Shown here piece by piece: positions 33,592 through 42,157 of a stretch of 64,000 nucleotides of DNA. Numbering within the stretch: the first letter of the stretch is position 1; each line of letters opens with the position of its first letter. Both the position numbers and the translations under genes were made by a program. Location of the stretch: assembly GCF_019457615.1 (NCBI RefSeq), contig NZ_CP080414.1:990501-1054500 (forward strand). Direction: 5' to 3'. Below the pieces are notes generated by a model, which was not told the origin of the DNA, ran no database searches, and was given only the letters and a program-made list of their open reading frames with translations. This stretch comes from Shewanella zhangzhouensis (lineage in GTDB: Bacteria > Pseudomonadota > Gammaproteobacteria > Enterobacterales > Shewanellaceae).

Positions 33592-34646
33592 GTATCCTGG
33601 ACTGGTATATTGCCCGGGTGCTTATCAGTACCTCGTCCCTGTGTTTGCTGGTGCTGACTGGCTTGTCCGGCATTATCAAGTGGGTGGATCAGTTGCGTCT
33701 GGTGGGCCGTGGCAGCTACACCATGATGGATGCCGGTGTGTATGTGCTGTTTCTTATCCCCCGTGATATCGAGATGTTTTTCCCCATGGCGGTGCTGCTG
33801 GGGGCTCTGATTGGCCTGGGTATGATGGCCGCCAACTCCGAGTTGGTGGTGATGCAGGCCTCGGGTCAGTCACGACTGCAAATTACCCTGTCGGCCATGA
33901 AAACCGCGATACCTCTGATGCTGCTGGTGATGGCACTCGGCGAGTGGGTTGCGCCCGCCGCAGAGCAGCGCGCCAACGAGCTCAAGGCCACCATGATTTC
34001 CGGCGGCAGCCTGATTAAGTCCCATCGCGGGATTTGGGCCAAAGATGGCGACCTCTTTGTGAACATAGGCGAAGTGACGGACATCAATACCCTGGGCAAC
34101 ATCACCCTGTACGAGTTTGATCAGCAAGAGCGCCTCAACCATGTGGTCAATGCGCGCCGGGCCACCTTCGATGGCAAGGCCTGGCAGATGCAGGGGGTGA
34201 GTAAAACCCATATCACCGAAGACGCCATCGTCAGGGAGGAAGTCGACAGCGAGATTTGGCAGTCGAGCCTGACACCGGACAAACTCAGCGTGGTGTCGGT
34301 GAAACCCGAATCCCTGTCTATCCAGGGGCTGATGGGCTATTTGGATTATCTGCGCATTAACAGCCAGGACCCCAGCCGTTACGAGTTGGCATTGTGGCGT
34401 AAGCTGATGCAACCGGTGACTGTGGCCGTGATGATGCTGGTGGCCCTGTCCTTCGTTTTTGGTCCGCTTCGCAGCGTGACCATGGGCGCCAGGGTACTGC
34501 TGGGTGTGGTGGCCGGTTTCAGCTTTTATATCTGCAATGAAATCTTCGGTCCCATGACCATGGTTTACCAGCTGCCGGCCTTTATCGGGGCAGGTGCGCC
34601 AGCGCTCTTATTCGCCGGTGCGGCTGTGTTCTATATCCGTCGCTGA
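33588..34646 (+). CDS. lptG: LPS export ABC transporter permease LptG
   Basis: Partner of LptF; 352 residues with the same layout of N-terminal helices (LDWYIARVLISTSSLCLLVL), a periplasmic jellyroll (about 130-260) and C-terminal helices ending FAGAAVFYIRR. Family segments include FFPMAVLLGALIGLGMMAAN and SELVVMQASGQSRLQI, the coupling helix region that docks on LptB. The ATGA overlap with lptF means coupled translation, giving the one-to-one ratio required. A terminator follows. Confidence 0.96.
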   Translation: MSILDWYIARVLISTSSLCLLVLTGLSGIIKWVDQLRLVGRGSYTMMDAGVYVLFLIPRDIEMFFPMAVLLGALIGLGMMAANSELVVMQASGQSRLQITLSAMKTAIPLMLLVMALGEWVAPAAEQRANELKATMISGGSLIKSHRGIWAKDGDLFVNIGEVTDINTLGNITLYEFDQQERLNHVVNARRATFDGKAWQMQGVSKTHITEDAIVREEVDSEIWQSSLTPDKLSVVSVKPESLSIQGLMGYLDYLRINSQDPSRYELALWRKLMQPVTVAVMMLVALSFVFGPLRSVTMGARVLLGVVAGFSFYICNEIFGPMTMVYQLPAFIGAGAPALLFAGAAVFYIRR

Positions 34647-34682
34647 TACGTAACGGCATGAAGGCTGATTAACACAAATAAC

Positions 34683-34710
34683 AAGGGCACCCTGGGGTGC
34701 CCTTGTTATT
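34683..34710. terminator. Terminator after lptG, shared with the RDD gene
   Basis: AAGGGCACCC / GGGTGCCCTT with a 2-base loop (34683-34704) and flanking A/T-rich bases, between converging genes. Confidence 0.85.
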
Positions 34711-34771
34711 TGGCTGCTGTTTTACGCCTTCATGTGGCGTGCGTGTGCAGCCCATGTCACCCGTAAAAGGG

Positions 34772-35284
34772 TTACTGCATACCGTGCCAGTTTTTCATCT
34801 GGTTGGCTTCCACCGACAGTACCACCACTTCGGAGCGGGTCATCTTATCCTGCAGCGCCAGCTTGTCGGGATTGATAAGGATAAAAAGATTCCCTAAACC
34901 GAACAGTGACCATACCAGACGGGCGGCAGCGGCGATAAAACTCAAGTTTTGGCCATTGGGGTGCTGCACCTTTAAACGCCAGGCGCGCATGCCCAGGGTT
35001 TGGCCGCCGCGGCTCCAAAACACCACATAAAACATCGCCACACACAGCAGTATCCAGGCAAAGTTTAAATTGCGATACAGGGAGTTGGCATTCATCACAT
35101 CGATGACGTGCTCGTGACCGCCGCGGTCAATCAGGCCCACATTCACCAGCACGGCAAAGAGGGCAAAGCTGACGACACCGGCGAGGATCCACACCGCGGC
35201 TGCTAGCATAAGGTCGTACACCATGGCCCCGAGGCGGCGGAAAAAACCGGCGCGGGGAAAATTGGCATGTTCTTGATTTATCAT
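34772..35284 (-). CDS. RDD-family membrane protein
   Basis: 170 residues. RDD proteins are named for conserved Arg and Asp residues; here PRAGFFRRLGAMVYDLML shows the R..D pattern at the first membrane helix. Three to four hydrophobic segments follow (LAAAVWILAGVVSFALFAVL, then FAWILLCVAMFYVVFWS), then the RGGQTLGMRAWRLKV motif. Function is generally unknown, with ion or proton transport suggested for some members. It lies 3 bases after the small gene upstream (35288-35539) on the same strand, so the two are co-transcribed. Confidence 0.9.
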   Translation of the reverse strand: MINQEHANFPRAGFFRRLGAMVYDLMLAAAVWILAGVVSFALFAVLVNVGLIDRGGHEHVIDVMNANSLYRNLNFAWILLCVAMFYVVFWSRGGQTLGMRAWRLKVQHPNGQNLSFIAAAARLVWSLFGLGNLFILINPDKLALQDKMTRSEVVVLSVEANQMKNWHGMQ

Positions 35285-35287
35285 AAT

Positions 35288-35539
35288 TCAGACCTGTTCA
35301 TCGTCCCGCAACATGCGAATGTCTTTAAAACCCATGCGGGCAAATTCGTTCAAACGGTAGCTTTTGAGGGCGCCCTTGCCTTTGGCCGTCATGGCAACCT
35401 GTTGTTCCATGGCCAGAAAGCGGGTGAGGTCCACCCCTTCGGCGGCGGCTGCGGCCTCGTACATATCGTGGTACTTGTCGTAGGCAAAGTTAATCACTTT
35501 TGCCTGGCCTTTATAGGTGTATGCAACCTGACGTGCCAT
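35288..35539 (-). CDS. Small conserved protein (possibly DUF2960)
   Basis: An 83-residue soluble protein with no signal or membrane segment: MARQVAYTYKGQAKVINF, then YDKYHDMYEAAAAAEGVDL and a Lys/Arg-rich C-terminal half. I have seen closely similar proteins in Vibrio and other Shewanella and believe they are filed as DUF2960, but I am not certain. No function is known. Codon usage matches the neighbours and it is packed against the RDD gene, which supports it being real. Confidence 0.7.
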   Translation of the reverse strand: MARQVAYTYKGQAKVINFAYDKYHDMYEAAAAAEGVDLTRFLAMEQQVAMTAKGKGALKSYRLNEFARMGFKDIRMLRDDEQV

Positions 35540-35560
35540 GGTAAAACCCTTTCGTTGTTT

Positions 35561-35911
35561 TTAGCTGAATTCGCTGCGGAAAATAAAATACACAGCCCCG
35601 AGGATGCACAGGCCTGCCCAGAGGTAGTCGAGTTTCAATGGCTCTTTGAGATAGAAATAGGCAAAGGGCACAAACAGACTCAGTGTAATCACTTCCTGTA
35701 AAATTTTAAGCTGGCCCACGTTCATTACCGTGTAGCCAATGCGATTGGCCGGTACCTGCAAGAGGTACTCGAACAGGGCGATGCCCCAGCTGACCAGTGC
35801 CGCGATTATCCATGGTTTATGGTTGAGCGACTTGAGATGTCCATACCAGGCGAATGTCATAAAGATATTCGACAGGCAGAGCAGGGCAACCGTGGTCAGT
35901 GCTGGGTGCAT
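35561..35911 (-). CDS. Small membrane protein, DUF486/DMT superfamily
   Basis: 116 residues with four predicted membrane helices: LTTVALLCLSNIFMTFAWYG, then WIIAALVSWGIALFEYLLQV, ITLSLFVPFAYFYL and LWAGLCILGAVYFIF. The sequence VPANRIGY after helix 2 and the KEPLKLDY loop before helix 4 fit the DUF486 family, four-helix relatives of drug/metabolite transporters that likely dimerise. Substrate unknown. It is 21 bases upstream of the small 83-residue gene on the same strand. Confidence 0.87.
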   Translation of the reverse strand: MHPALTTVALLCLSNIFMTFAWYGHLKSLNHKPWIIAALVSWGIALFEYLLQVPANRIGYTVMNVGQLKILQEVITLSLFVPFAYFYLKEPLKLDYLWAGLCILGAVYFIFRSEFS

Positions 35912-35918
35912 TATTGCC

Positions 35919-36398
35919 TCACAGGGGCAGTATCATATAGCTGGCATCGTCACTGTAGCTGCCAAGGCATTTGAGGCTTTGGCTGTCGGCAAAGCCCTGA
36001 CGGCGCCAGTAGCTGTCGGCGCCCTGAACCGCCACAAGAGACAGAGAGTTCAGTGACCAGCGCTCGGCCAGCTGCTTGAGTTTGGACAGTGCCTTGCCAC
36101 CGGCACCCAGGCCCTGGGCGCGGGCAGAAATTGCCATATCGTGCAGATACAGGGTATTGGGTGTGGGCAGCTCGGTCAGGGCGTGATACAGGGGAGGCGG
36201 TGTGGTTTCCACCCAAGGGTGTGCCAAACAATAGCCCAGCACCTGGCCGTCTTTTTCCATCACAAAACAAGAGTCTGGCGAGACTTCCCATTTGCTTTTA
36301 AGCACGTGTAACGGCTCTGGATCCACTGCGTTGTAGCATTCGTCCTGAATGTTGAGAATTGCCGGCCAATCGTTGGCCTGAATCGCCCTGAGTTGCAT
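35919..36398 (-). CDS. GNAT-family N-acetyltransferase
   Basis: 159 residues. The fold is recognised from the opening LRAIQANDWPAILNIQDECY, the central strand VLGYCLAHPW, the acetyl-CoA loop ARAQGLGAGGKALSKLKQLA (Q/R-x-x-G-x-G/A form) and the late SYWRRQGF, the usual Y-x-x-x-G-F ending. Substrate cannot be assigned. It ends 7 bases before the DUF486 gene, so these genes (GNAT, DUF486, DUF2960-like, RDD) appear to be one minus-strand transcription unit. Confidence 0.9.
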   Translation of the reverse strand: MQLRAIQANDWPAILNIQDECYNAVDPEPLHVLKSKWEVSPDSCFVMEKDGQVLGYCLAHPWVETTPPPLYHALTELPTPNTLYLHDMAISARAQGLGAGGKALSKLKQLAERWSLNSLSLVAVQGADSYWRRQGFADSQSLKCLGSYSDDASYMILPL

Positions 36399-36460
36399 GG
36401 TACGCCCTTTGTTTACTGCCTGTTCAAATCACAAAGGGCGCAATTATACCCGAGACTGGG

Positions 36461-37942
36461 TTATTCGCCCAGATAGCGCTGACGCAGGTGCTGCTCCAGA
36501 TAGCGGAAGTTGAGTGCTTCGCCGGTGGCGGCCTTGATGAGGTTGTCGGTATCCATGAGTGAACCCTGTGACCAGATATGCTGCTCAAGCCAGGCAAAAA
36601 TCTCTCCAAGGCGCCCCTGGCCTATGGCGGGCTCCAGTGGTCCCAGTGTTTTTTCCATGGCAAAGCGCAGCTGAGCGGCGTACATGGCACCCAGGGTATA
36701 GCTTGGGAAGTACCCCAGTTCACCCAGAGTCCAATGGATGTCCTGCATGCAGCCGTTTAGATAATTGCCATCAGTGTTAATCCCCAGCAGCTCCTGCATG
36801 CCCGCAGACCAGAAGTCCGGCAAGTCGGCCACGGCCAGAGAGCCATCCATCAATGCCTTTTCGGCATCGAATCGCAGCAGAATATGGCATGGGTAGGTGA
36901 CCTCATCGGCATCGACCCGGATGAGGCCCGGCTTAACCCGGGTATAGAGGTTGACCAGGGCATCGGCGCTGAAATTGCGTCCCAGATGACGGTTGATGAT
37001 GGGGGTGATGAGCTCGATAAAGGGTTTGCTGGCACCCAGCTGCATTTCAAAAAACAGACTCTGGCTTTCATGGATACCCATTGAGCGCGCAAGCCCGGCC
37101 GGTTGGCCCCGAAGCGCCAATGGCAGGCCCTGCTCATAGCGGGCATGGCCGGTTTCGTGGATGATACCAAGCAGGGCGCCGGTAAAGTCATCGTCCCGGT
37201 AGCGGGTGGTGAGGCGTACATCCCCCGGCACGCCGCCGCAGAAGGGATGACTGGATACATCCAGACGCCCCTGATTGAAATCAAACCCCAGCAGCGCCAT
37301 GAGTTCACGGCCTATCTTCTCCTGGGCGCCTATGTCGAAAGGCCCTTCAAGCTGGATAACAGGCTCGCCGGCCTGTTTATCGAGGATCTGCTGGATAAGG
37401 CCGGGAAGCGTGCTGCGAAGCCCGGCAAAGGTGGTTTCAAGGGTGGCGGCTCTCATGCCGGGTTCAAACTTATCCAGCAGGGTATCGTAGGGAGAAAGCC
37501 CTGTGACTGCCGCCCGGTGGCCAGCTTCTTCCCGTACCAGTGCCATCACGTTTTCGAGGTTGGGTTTAAAGCCAGACCAGTCATTGTGTTTACGCTGCTC
37601 ACGCCAGGCGTTTTCACACTGATAGGCGGCCTTGGTCTTGGCTTCGACCAGCGCCTGGGGTACTGCGATGGCCTGCTGGCACTGGTACTTCATCTCCCGC
37701 AGGTTGGCCTGCTCCTTGGCTGTAAGGGGCTCTGACTCGGCGTTATCGATTTCGTCCAGCAACCAAGGCGCGGTGCGCAGCCCATGGATATGGCCTGCCA
37801 GCGTTGCCATGGCATCGCTGCGGCCTTCGCTGCCGCCCATGGGCATCATGGTGGCCTGATCCCAGTCGCCCAGGGCACTGAAGTGTTCAAAATGGGAGAT
37901 CTGGGCAAAATGGCCCTTGAGCTTGAGGTAACTTGTCGTCAT
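36461..37942 (-). CDS. Thermostable carboxypeptidase Taq-type (M32 metallopeptidase)
   Basis: A 493-residue soluble zinc carboxypeptidase. The HEXXH zinc helix reads HETGHARYEQGLP at about residue 260, and a downstream ESQSLFFEM supplies the glutamate ligand in the M32 pattern; HPF upstream (SSHPFCGGVPGDVR) and RVDADEVTYPCHILLRF are further family blocks. Length fits the family (about 500). No signal peptide, so it is cytosolic. It is set apart from the next gene on either side by 60-150 bases. General peptide turnover is the likely role. Confidence 0.95.
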   Translation of the reverse strand: MTTSYLKLKGHFAQISHFEHFSALGDWDQATMMPMGGSEGRSDAMATLAGHIHGLRTAPWLLDEIDNAESEPLTAKEQANLREMKYQCQQAIAVPQALVEAKTKAAYQCENAWREQRKHNDWSGFKPNLENVMALVREEAGHRAAVTGLSPYDTLLDKFEPGMRAATLETTFAGLRSTLPGLIQQILDKQAGEPVIQLEGPFDIGAQEKIGRELMALLGFDFNQGRLDVSSHPFCGGVPGDVRLTTRYRDDDFTGALLGIIHETGHARYEQGLPLALRGQPAGLARSMGIHESQSLFFEMQLGASKPFIELITPIINRHLGRNFSADALVNLYTRVKPGLIRVDADEVTYPCHILLRFDAEKALMDGSLAVADLPDFWSAGMQELLGINTDGNYLNGCMQDIHWTLGELGYFPSYTLGAMYAAQLRFAMEKTLGPLEPAIGQGRLGEIFAWLEQHIWSQGSLMDTDNLIKAATGEALNFRYLEQHLRQRYLGE

Positions 37943-38095
37943 GGGATCGAGTGCTTAATGGGTTTGCGCCTATCTTAGCGGATAAGCCCCGAAAGCGGGT
38001 AAAAATGCTTGGCAAAGACTCACGCTTTGATATGCTCGGATTTCTTGCACCAAAAGTCGCAGCCACGGAATAGCATTCTGTACAAGGAGTTGATA

Positions 38096-38731
38096 ATGCT
38101 TGGCTTTTTATTTGCTGATGCAAACTTTCCATTCAGTATCGTATTAACTGTCATTCTGCTGCTCGGGATAATCGAAGCCCTGGCACTGGTCACTGGCCTG
38201 AGCCTGATGGGGCTGCTCAAAGACTGGGATCTGGCCGATGTCGATATGGACGCAGATATCGCAGGCGGTGGCCTCACCGGTTTGATTGGCTGGCTGTGTC
38301 TGAATCGCTTGCCCCTGCTGATTTGGCTGGTGCTGGCCATGACCTGCTTTGTGATTGCCGGCTACAGCGTCAATTTCCTCTTTATCAGCTTACTCGGTCA
38401 GCCGCTGGTGCAATGGATGTCTGTGCCTTTGGCCATTGCGGGCGCCGCGCTGGGTTGTCGTTTCCTCGGTGCGCCGCTGGCCGACATGCTGCCCAAAAAT
38501 GAAAGCAGTGCCCTGTCCATTGATGAACTCAGTGGCTGCGTGGCAACCATTACCCTTGGCCGCGCGGTAAAGGGCAACCCGTCAGAGGCGCTGGTAAAAG
38601 ACCAGTTTCAACAAAAACACTATGTGTTGGTTGAGCCCGAAGTGGCCGGGGATGAATTTATTCAGGGCACTCAGGTAGTGCTTATTCGCAGGGTGGGCCG
38701 GGTGTGGTCCGCCAGTCAATTTACTCAATAA
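38096..38731 (+). CDS. yqiJ: YqiJ-like membrane protein (OB-fold, NfeD-related)
   Basis: 211 residues: three hydrophobic segments in the first 125 (SIVLTVILLLGIIEALALV, then LPLLIWLVLAMTCFVIAGY and WMSVPLAIAGAALGC), followed by a soluble beta-rich domain of the OB-fold type (GCVATITLGRAVKGNPSEAL to GTQVVLIRRVGRVWSA). The partner flotillin YqiK starts 26 bases downstream. Such pairs of an NfeD-like protein with a flotillin are thought to act in membrane microdomains. The ATG at 38096 with AAGGAG was chosen; an upstream in-frame start at 38009 is unlikely. Confidence 0.9.
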   Translation: MLGFLFADANFPFSIVLTVILLLGIIEALALVTGLSLMGLLKDWDLADVDMDADIAGGGLTGLIGWLCLNRLPLLIWLVLAMTCFVIAGYSVNFLFISLLGQPLVQWMSVPLAIAGAALGCRFLGAPLADMLPKNESSALSIDELSGCVATITLGRAVKGNPSEALVKDQFQQKHYVLVEPEVAGDEFIQGTQVVLIRRVGRVWSASQFTQ

Positions 38732-38757
38732 ACTGTTGTAGATAACAAGGAAGCTAG

Positions 38758-40515
38758 ATGGACAACTCACAAATTTTTACCGACAGCGGCACCTTTATGC
38801 TGATGATAGCAGGTGTGGCGGTATTGGGACTTTTGGTAATCGGGCTTATCTTCGCCAAGCTCTATCGCCGTGCCACCAAAGAAACCGCCTTCGTGCGAAC
38901 CGGTTTTGGCGGTGAGAAGGTGGTTAAGGATGGCGGCGCCATCGTACTGCCGGTGCTGCACGAAACTATCCATGTGAATATGAATACTCTGCGCATTGAA
39001 GTGGAAAAGACCCAGAAAGATGCGCTTATCACCAAAGATCGCATGCGGGTGGACGTGAAAGCCGACTTCTACCTGCGGGTTGCCCCCCACGCCGAGGGCA
39101 TTTCCATGGCGGCTCAGACTCTGGGTACCCGTACCACCCGGGTGGAAGAGCTGAAAAAGCTGATGGAATCCAAATTTGTTGACGTGCTGCGTGCCGTGGC
39201 CGCCGAGATGACCATGACAGAGATGCACGAACAGCGCGCCGATTTTGTGCAGCGGGTGCAAAACAACGTGGCCAATGACCTTGAGAAAAACGGTTTGGAG
39301 CTGGAGTCAGTTTCCCTGACCGGCTTTGACCAGACCGAGCTTGATTTCTTCAATGAAAATAACGCGTTCGACGCTGAAGGTCGTGCGCGTCTGGCCAAAA
39401 TCATCGAAGAGAAGCGTAAAGAGACCAACGATATTCAGCAGGAAAACCGCATCAAGATTGAGATGCGTAACCTCGAAGCCGAAAAAGAGTCGCTGGAAAT
39501 CAAAAAGGCCGAAGAAGAGGCCAAGCTGGTGCAGCAGCAGGCGCTGGAATTCAAGCGTGCCGAGCAGAAGGCGGAAATCATCAAGCAGCGGGAGCAGAAG
39601 TCCCGTGAAGAGCGTGAAGCGGAAATCGCCAAAGAGCGCGCGGTAGAAGCGGCCGAGATTGAAAAGACCCGGGAAATCGAAACCCGCGAAATCGAAAAGC
39701 GCAAAACCATCGAGCAGGCCCGTATTCAGCAGCAGCGTGACATCGAAGTGTCCGAGCAGGAAAAGCAAATTGCCGTTGCCGCCAAGTCGGAAGAAGAGTC
39801 CGCCGCCCGAGCCCGCGCCGCCGAGGCTGAAAAACTGAAAGTAGAGAAAGAAGAAGCGGTTATCACTGTGCGTCAGGTGGCCGAGGCCAACCGTCGCAAA
39901 GAGATTGAAGTGATTGACGCCCGTAAAGAAGCCGAGCGTGAGGCTGTGGGCGTGACGGTCCAGGCCGAAGCAGAGAAGCGTGCTGCAGAAGACCGCTCAT
40001 CCGCCATCCTCACCGAAGCCCGTGCCAATGCCGATGCCAAGAAGCTCAAGGCAGAGGCCGATGAGAAGGTGTACGCGGTGGAAGCGGCCGGTAAGCAGGC
40101 GCTGTACGAGGCCGAAAACGTGCTCCGTGACGAACAGATCGAGCTGCAAAAGTCCCTCGCCATTCTGCGCGCCCTGCCGGAGATTGTGGCCAATGCGGTT
40201 AAACCGCTGGAAAACATTGAAGGCATTAAGATTTTGCAGGGGTATGGTGCAAACGGTGCCACACTGGCTAACGGCGAAGGCGCTGCCAATGGTGGTATTG
40301 CCGAGCAGGTGACCCAGGCGGCGCTCAACTACCGCGCCAATGCCCCGGTGGTGGATGCCATGCTACGTGAGCTGGGCTTGGTGGATAAGGCACACGGTGG
40401 TCTGAATGACCTCCTTAACGGCAACAATGCCCTGACCACCCAGGCGATGCAGGTGGTGGAGCAGGCCAATGTGAAACTGAACGGTTATAGCCTTGGGGAG
40501 CCGAAGGCCGACTGA
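38758..40515 (+). CDS. yqiK: Flotillin-family protein YqiK
   Basis: 585 residues: one N-terminal membrane anchor (MLMIAGVAVLGLLVIGLIFA), the SPFH/band-7 domain (about 40-215, with AFVRTGFGGEKVVKDGGAIV), a very long Glu/Lys/Ala-rich coiled coil (about 220-460) typical of flotillins, and a C-terminal oligomerisation segment. Flotillins scaffold lipid microdomains. It is the downstream partner of YqiJ and the pair is closed by a terminator. The extreme coiled-coil repetition (EIEKTREIETREIEKRK) is normal for the family. Confidence 0.95.
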   Translation: MDNSQIFTDSGTFMLMIAGVAVLGLLVIGLIFAKLYRRATKETAFVRTGFGGEKVVKDGGAIVLPVLHETIHVNMNTLRIEVEKTQKDALITKDRMRVDVKADFYLRVAPHAEGISMAAQTLGTRTTRVEELKKLMESKFVDVLRAVAAEMTMTEMHEQRADFVQRVQNNVANDLEKNGLELESVSLTGFDQTELDFFNENNAFDAEGRARLAKIIEEKRKETNDIQQENRIKIEMRNLEAEKESLEIKKAEEEAKLVQQQALEFKRAEQKAEIIKQREQKSREEREAEIAKERAVEAAEIEKTREIETREIEKRKTIEQARIQQQRDIEVSEQEKQIAVAAKSEEESAARARAAEAEKLKVEKEEAVITVRQVAEANRRKEIEVIDARKEAEREAVGVTVQAEAEKRAAEDRSSAILTEARANADAKKLKAEADEKVYAVEAAGKQALYEAENVLRDEQIELQKSLAILRALPEIVANAVKPLENIEGIKILQGYGANGATLANGEGAANGGIAEQVTQAALNYRANAPVVDAMLRELGLVDKAHGGLNDLLNGNNALTTQAMQVVEQANVKLNGYSLGEPKAD

Positions 40516-40536
40516 CAGGCTCGCTGAAGTGCCAAT

Positions 40537-40563
40537 AAAAAAGCGCCAGTGGGCGCTTTTTTT
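40537..40563 (+). terminator. Terminator after yqiJK
   Basis: AAAAAAGCGCC / GGCGCTTTTTT with loop AGTG, 22 bases after the yqiK stop. Confidence 0.9.
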
Positions 40564-40666
40564 ATTGGCTACGTTTTCAATATGGGCTGGTTTTCATAGC
40601 CCTTTTTCAGGAAAACCCGGCAGTGAGGCTGGGACATGCACTACCGGGACTCACTGGGACTCACCA

Positions 40667-41416
40667 TCACGGGGTGGCTTCAATGGAGTGGGTGTACTTG
40701 TCTATCAGAGCATCTATGGTGCCGTCGGCCTTTAAGGTGGCGATGGCGCTGTTGATGGCCGGCAGCAAGGCGGCGCGCTCCTTGCGTAATCGGAATACCA
40801 AATCCCCCGACGAGTGCTTGGCGGCGAGGGCAATGGGCAAATTCAGCTTGGATGACCAATAAAGGGCTGTGTAATCGCCGCTGATGGCGGCACCTATCCG
40901 CTGTCGATGCAGGGCTTTAATCAGCTCTTGTTCTGACTTGAAATCGGCACGGATGAACTCATGGTCATCATGGTACAGATACCCCATTACGGTTCCGATT
41001 TCTTTGCCCTTGATACTGCTGATGTCAGCCCATCTGTCCTGATTTTGTGGCAGGGTGATGATGTGTTCGGTGATTTGCATTATGGGCTCGGATTTCACAA
41101 ACAGGGGACCAAAATCCCCGTGTTCAAACCAGCTGGGGCTGACGATGTCAAAATCCAGGGTACCTTTTTCCAGCGCCTGGTTGGTGCGATTGGGGGGCAA
41201 GGGCACGTTCTGCCCCTTTACACCAGCGCGCTCCAACAGCAGCGGCAGCAACTCAGACATGAGTCCCGGCGCCTGTGGACTGTCGGGGATGTAATAGGGG
41301 TACCAACTGCTGGACCCCGTGATGCAATACTTGAGAGTGGGAGGATTGGGCGTGTTATCTGCCACGGCTACCATTGAAAACAATATCAGAGCATAGAAGG
41401 CAACACGTAGCATCAT
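40667..41416 (-). CDS. Periplasmic substrate-binding protein (family 3, amino-acid type)
   Basis: 249 residues with a signal peptide (LRVAFYALILFSMVAVADN). The SBP_bac_3 layout is seen: LKYCITGSSSWYPYYI, PGLMSELLPLLLERAGV, LDFDIVSPSW in place of D-x-x-x-(A/S), a hinge LKADGTIDALIDKYTHS at the C-terminus. No permease or ATPase gene is adjacent, so it may be an orphan sensor-like binding protein as is common in Shewanella. Ligand unknown. Start at 41416 (two adjacent Met codons). Confidence 0.82.
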   Translation of the reverse strand: MMLRVAFYALILFSMVAVADNTPNPPTLKYCITGSSSWYPYYIPDSPQAPGLMSELLPLLLERAGVKGQNVPLPPNRTNQALEKGTLDFDIVSPSWFEHGDFGPLFVKSEPIMQITEHIITLPQNQDRWADISSIKGKEIGTVMGYLYHDDHEFIRADFKSEQELIKALHRQRIGAAISGDYTALYWSSKLNLPIALAAKHSSGDLVFRLRKERAALLPAINSAIATLKADGTIDALIDKYTHSIEATP

Positions 41417-41457
41417 CGGGGCTCCATCTGTGGGTTCCCACTCACTGTACGCTTTTG

Positions 41458-42108
41458 TTAATGAAATGTCAGCAGCGCCAAAGAGGGCAGCTGGTTTTTG
41501 GGAAACAATCCATAGCGCTTGTGATGTTTGATAAGTGACGATTTTTTATCGCCTTGTGTCAGCATGAGCCCGTGACTGAATGCAAGGTTGGCAAGATACT
41601 TTTCGTCAGCGCGAACAAACAGGCTGATGGGCTTGATGAGCTCGCCATTCTGAATGTGCTGCTGATATTCGTCGGCGCACACAATGATAGACGATTGGCC
41701 ATCGGCATCCAGCTTGAGTTTGGTTTTGATGGGCGTATCTGTGTAGACAATGACCTCCTGCTGCCGGGCTTCGTCCAGCATGGCAGCGAGGGCACTGCCG
41801 AGTCCGCTGGTGTGTTCTGCCAGCGTGGAATACTGATGACGTATGGTCTGCAGTAATCGCTTGAGCTGTGCCGATGCCCCCATACTGCGCCCCTGCCGTA
41901 CCCAGAGGGTAAGCTCTCCGGCAATGGCTTTATCAAAGCTTTTGTCTTTTAACGCCTGTGCCATCCAGCTACAGAGGAAGTGGCTTTGCTGCGCTTCGGT
42001 GGCGTGGGCGGCCCCGGCATGGGATGAATCCAGAGCGTTCAGGGCGGCGGTGGCCATGGCCAGCAGGGAAGCGTTGTAATTCGGCGTCGACATAAGCATA
42101 TCCATCAT
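41458..42108 (-). CDS. Hypothetical protein (possibly DUF2913)
   Basis: About 216 residues from the ATG at 42108; starts at 42177, 42099 or 42093 are also in frame and none has a clear ribosome site. It is a soluble helical protein: LLAMATAALNALD, then HFLCSWMAQALKDKSF, ELTLWVRQGRSMGASAQLKR, followed by a beta-containing half (SIIVCADEYQQHIQNGELIK). The order of blocks reminds me of DUF2913 proteins, but I cannot confirm it. All candidate starts lie inside a long inverted repeat (42078-42140), which is odd. Function unknown. Confidence 0.65.
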   Translation of the reverse strand: MMDMLMSTPNYNASLLAMATAALNALDSSHAGAAHATEAQQSHFLCSWMAQALKDKSFDKAIAGELTLWVRQGRSMGASAQLKRLLQTIRHQYSTLAEHTSGLGSALAAMLDEARQQEVIVYTDTPIKTKLKLDADGQSSIIVCADEYQQHIQNGELIKPISLFVRADEKYLANLAFSHGLMLTQGDKKSSLIKHHKRYGLFPKNQLPSLALLTFH

Positions 42109-42140
42109 TGAAAGGCCGCTTATTGTAAGGACGCCGAATT
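42078..42140 (-). promoter_or_regulatory. Long hairpin enclosing the start codons of the 41458-42108 gene
   Basis: A perfect 11-bp pair AATTCGGCGTC (42078-42088) and GACGCCGAATT (42130-42140), with an inner 6-bp pair ATAAGC / GCTTAT. In the minus-strand transcript, the first ATG codons sit in the loop and the last ATG in the inner stem. Confidence 0.5.
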
Positions 42141-42157
42141 GGCACTGTAAAGCGGCT

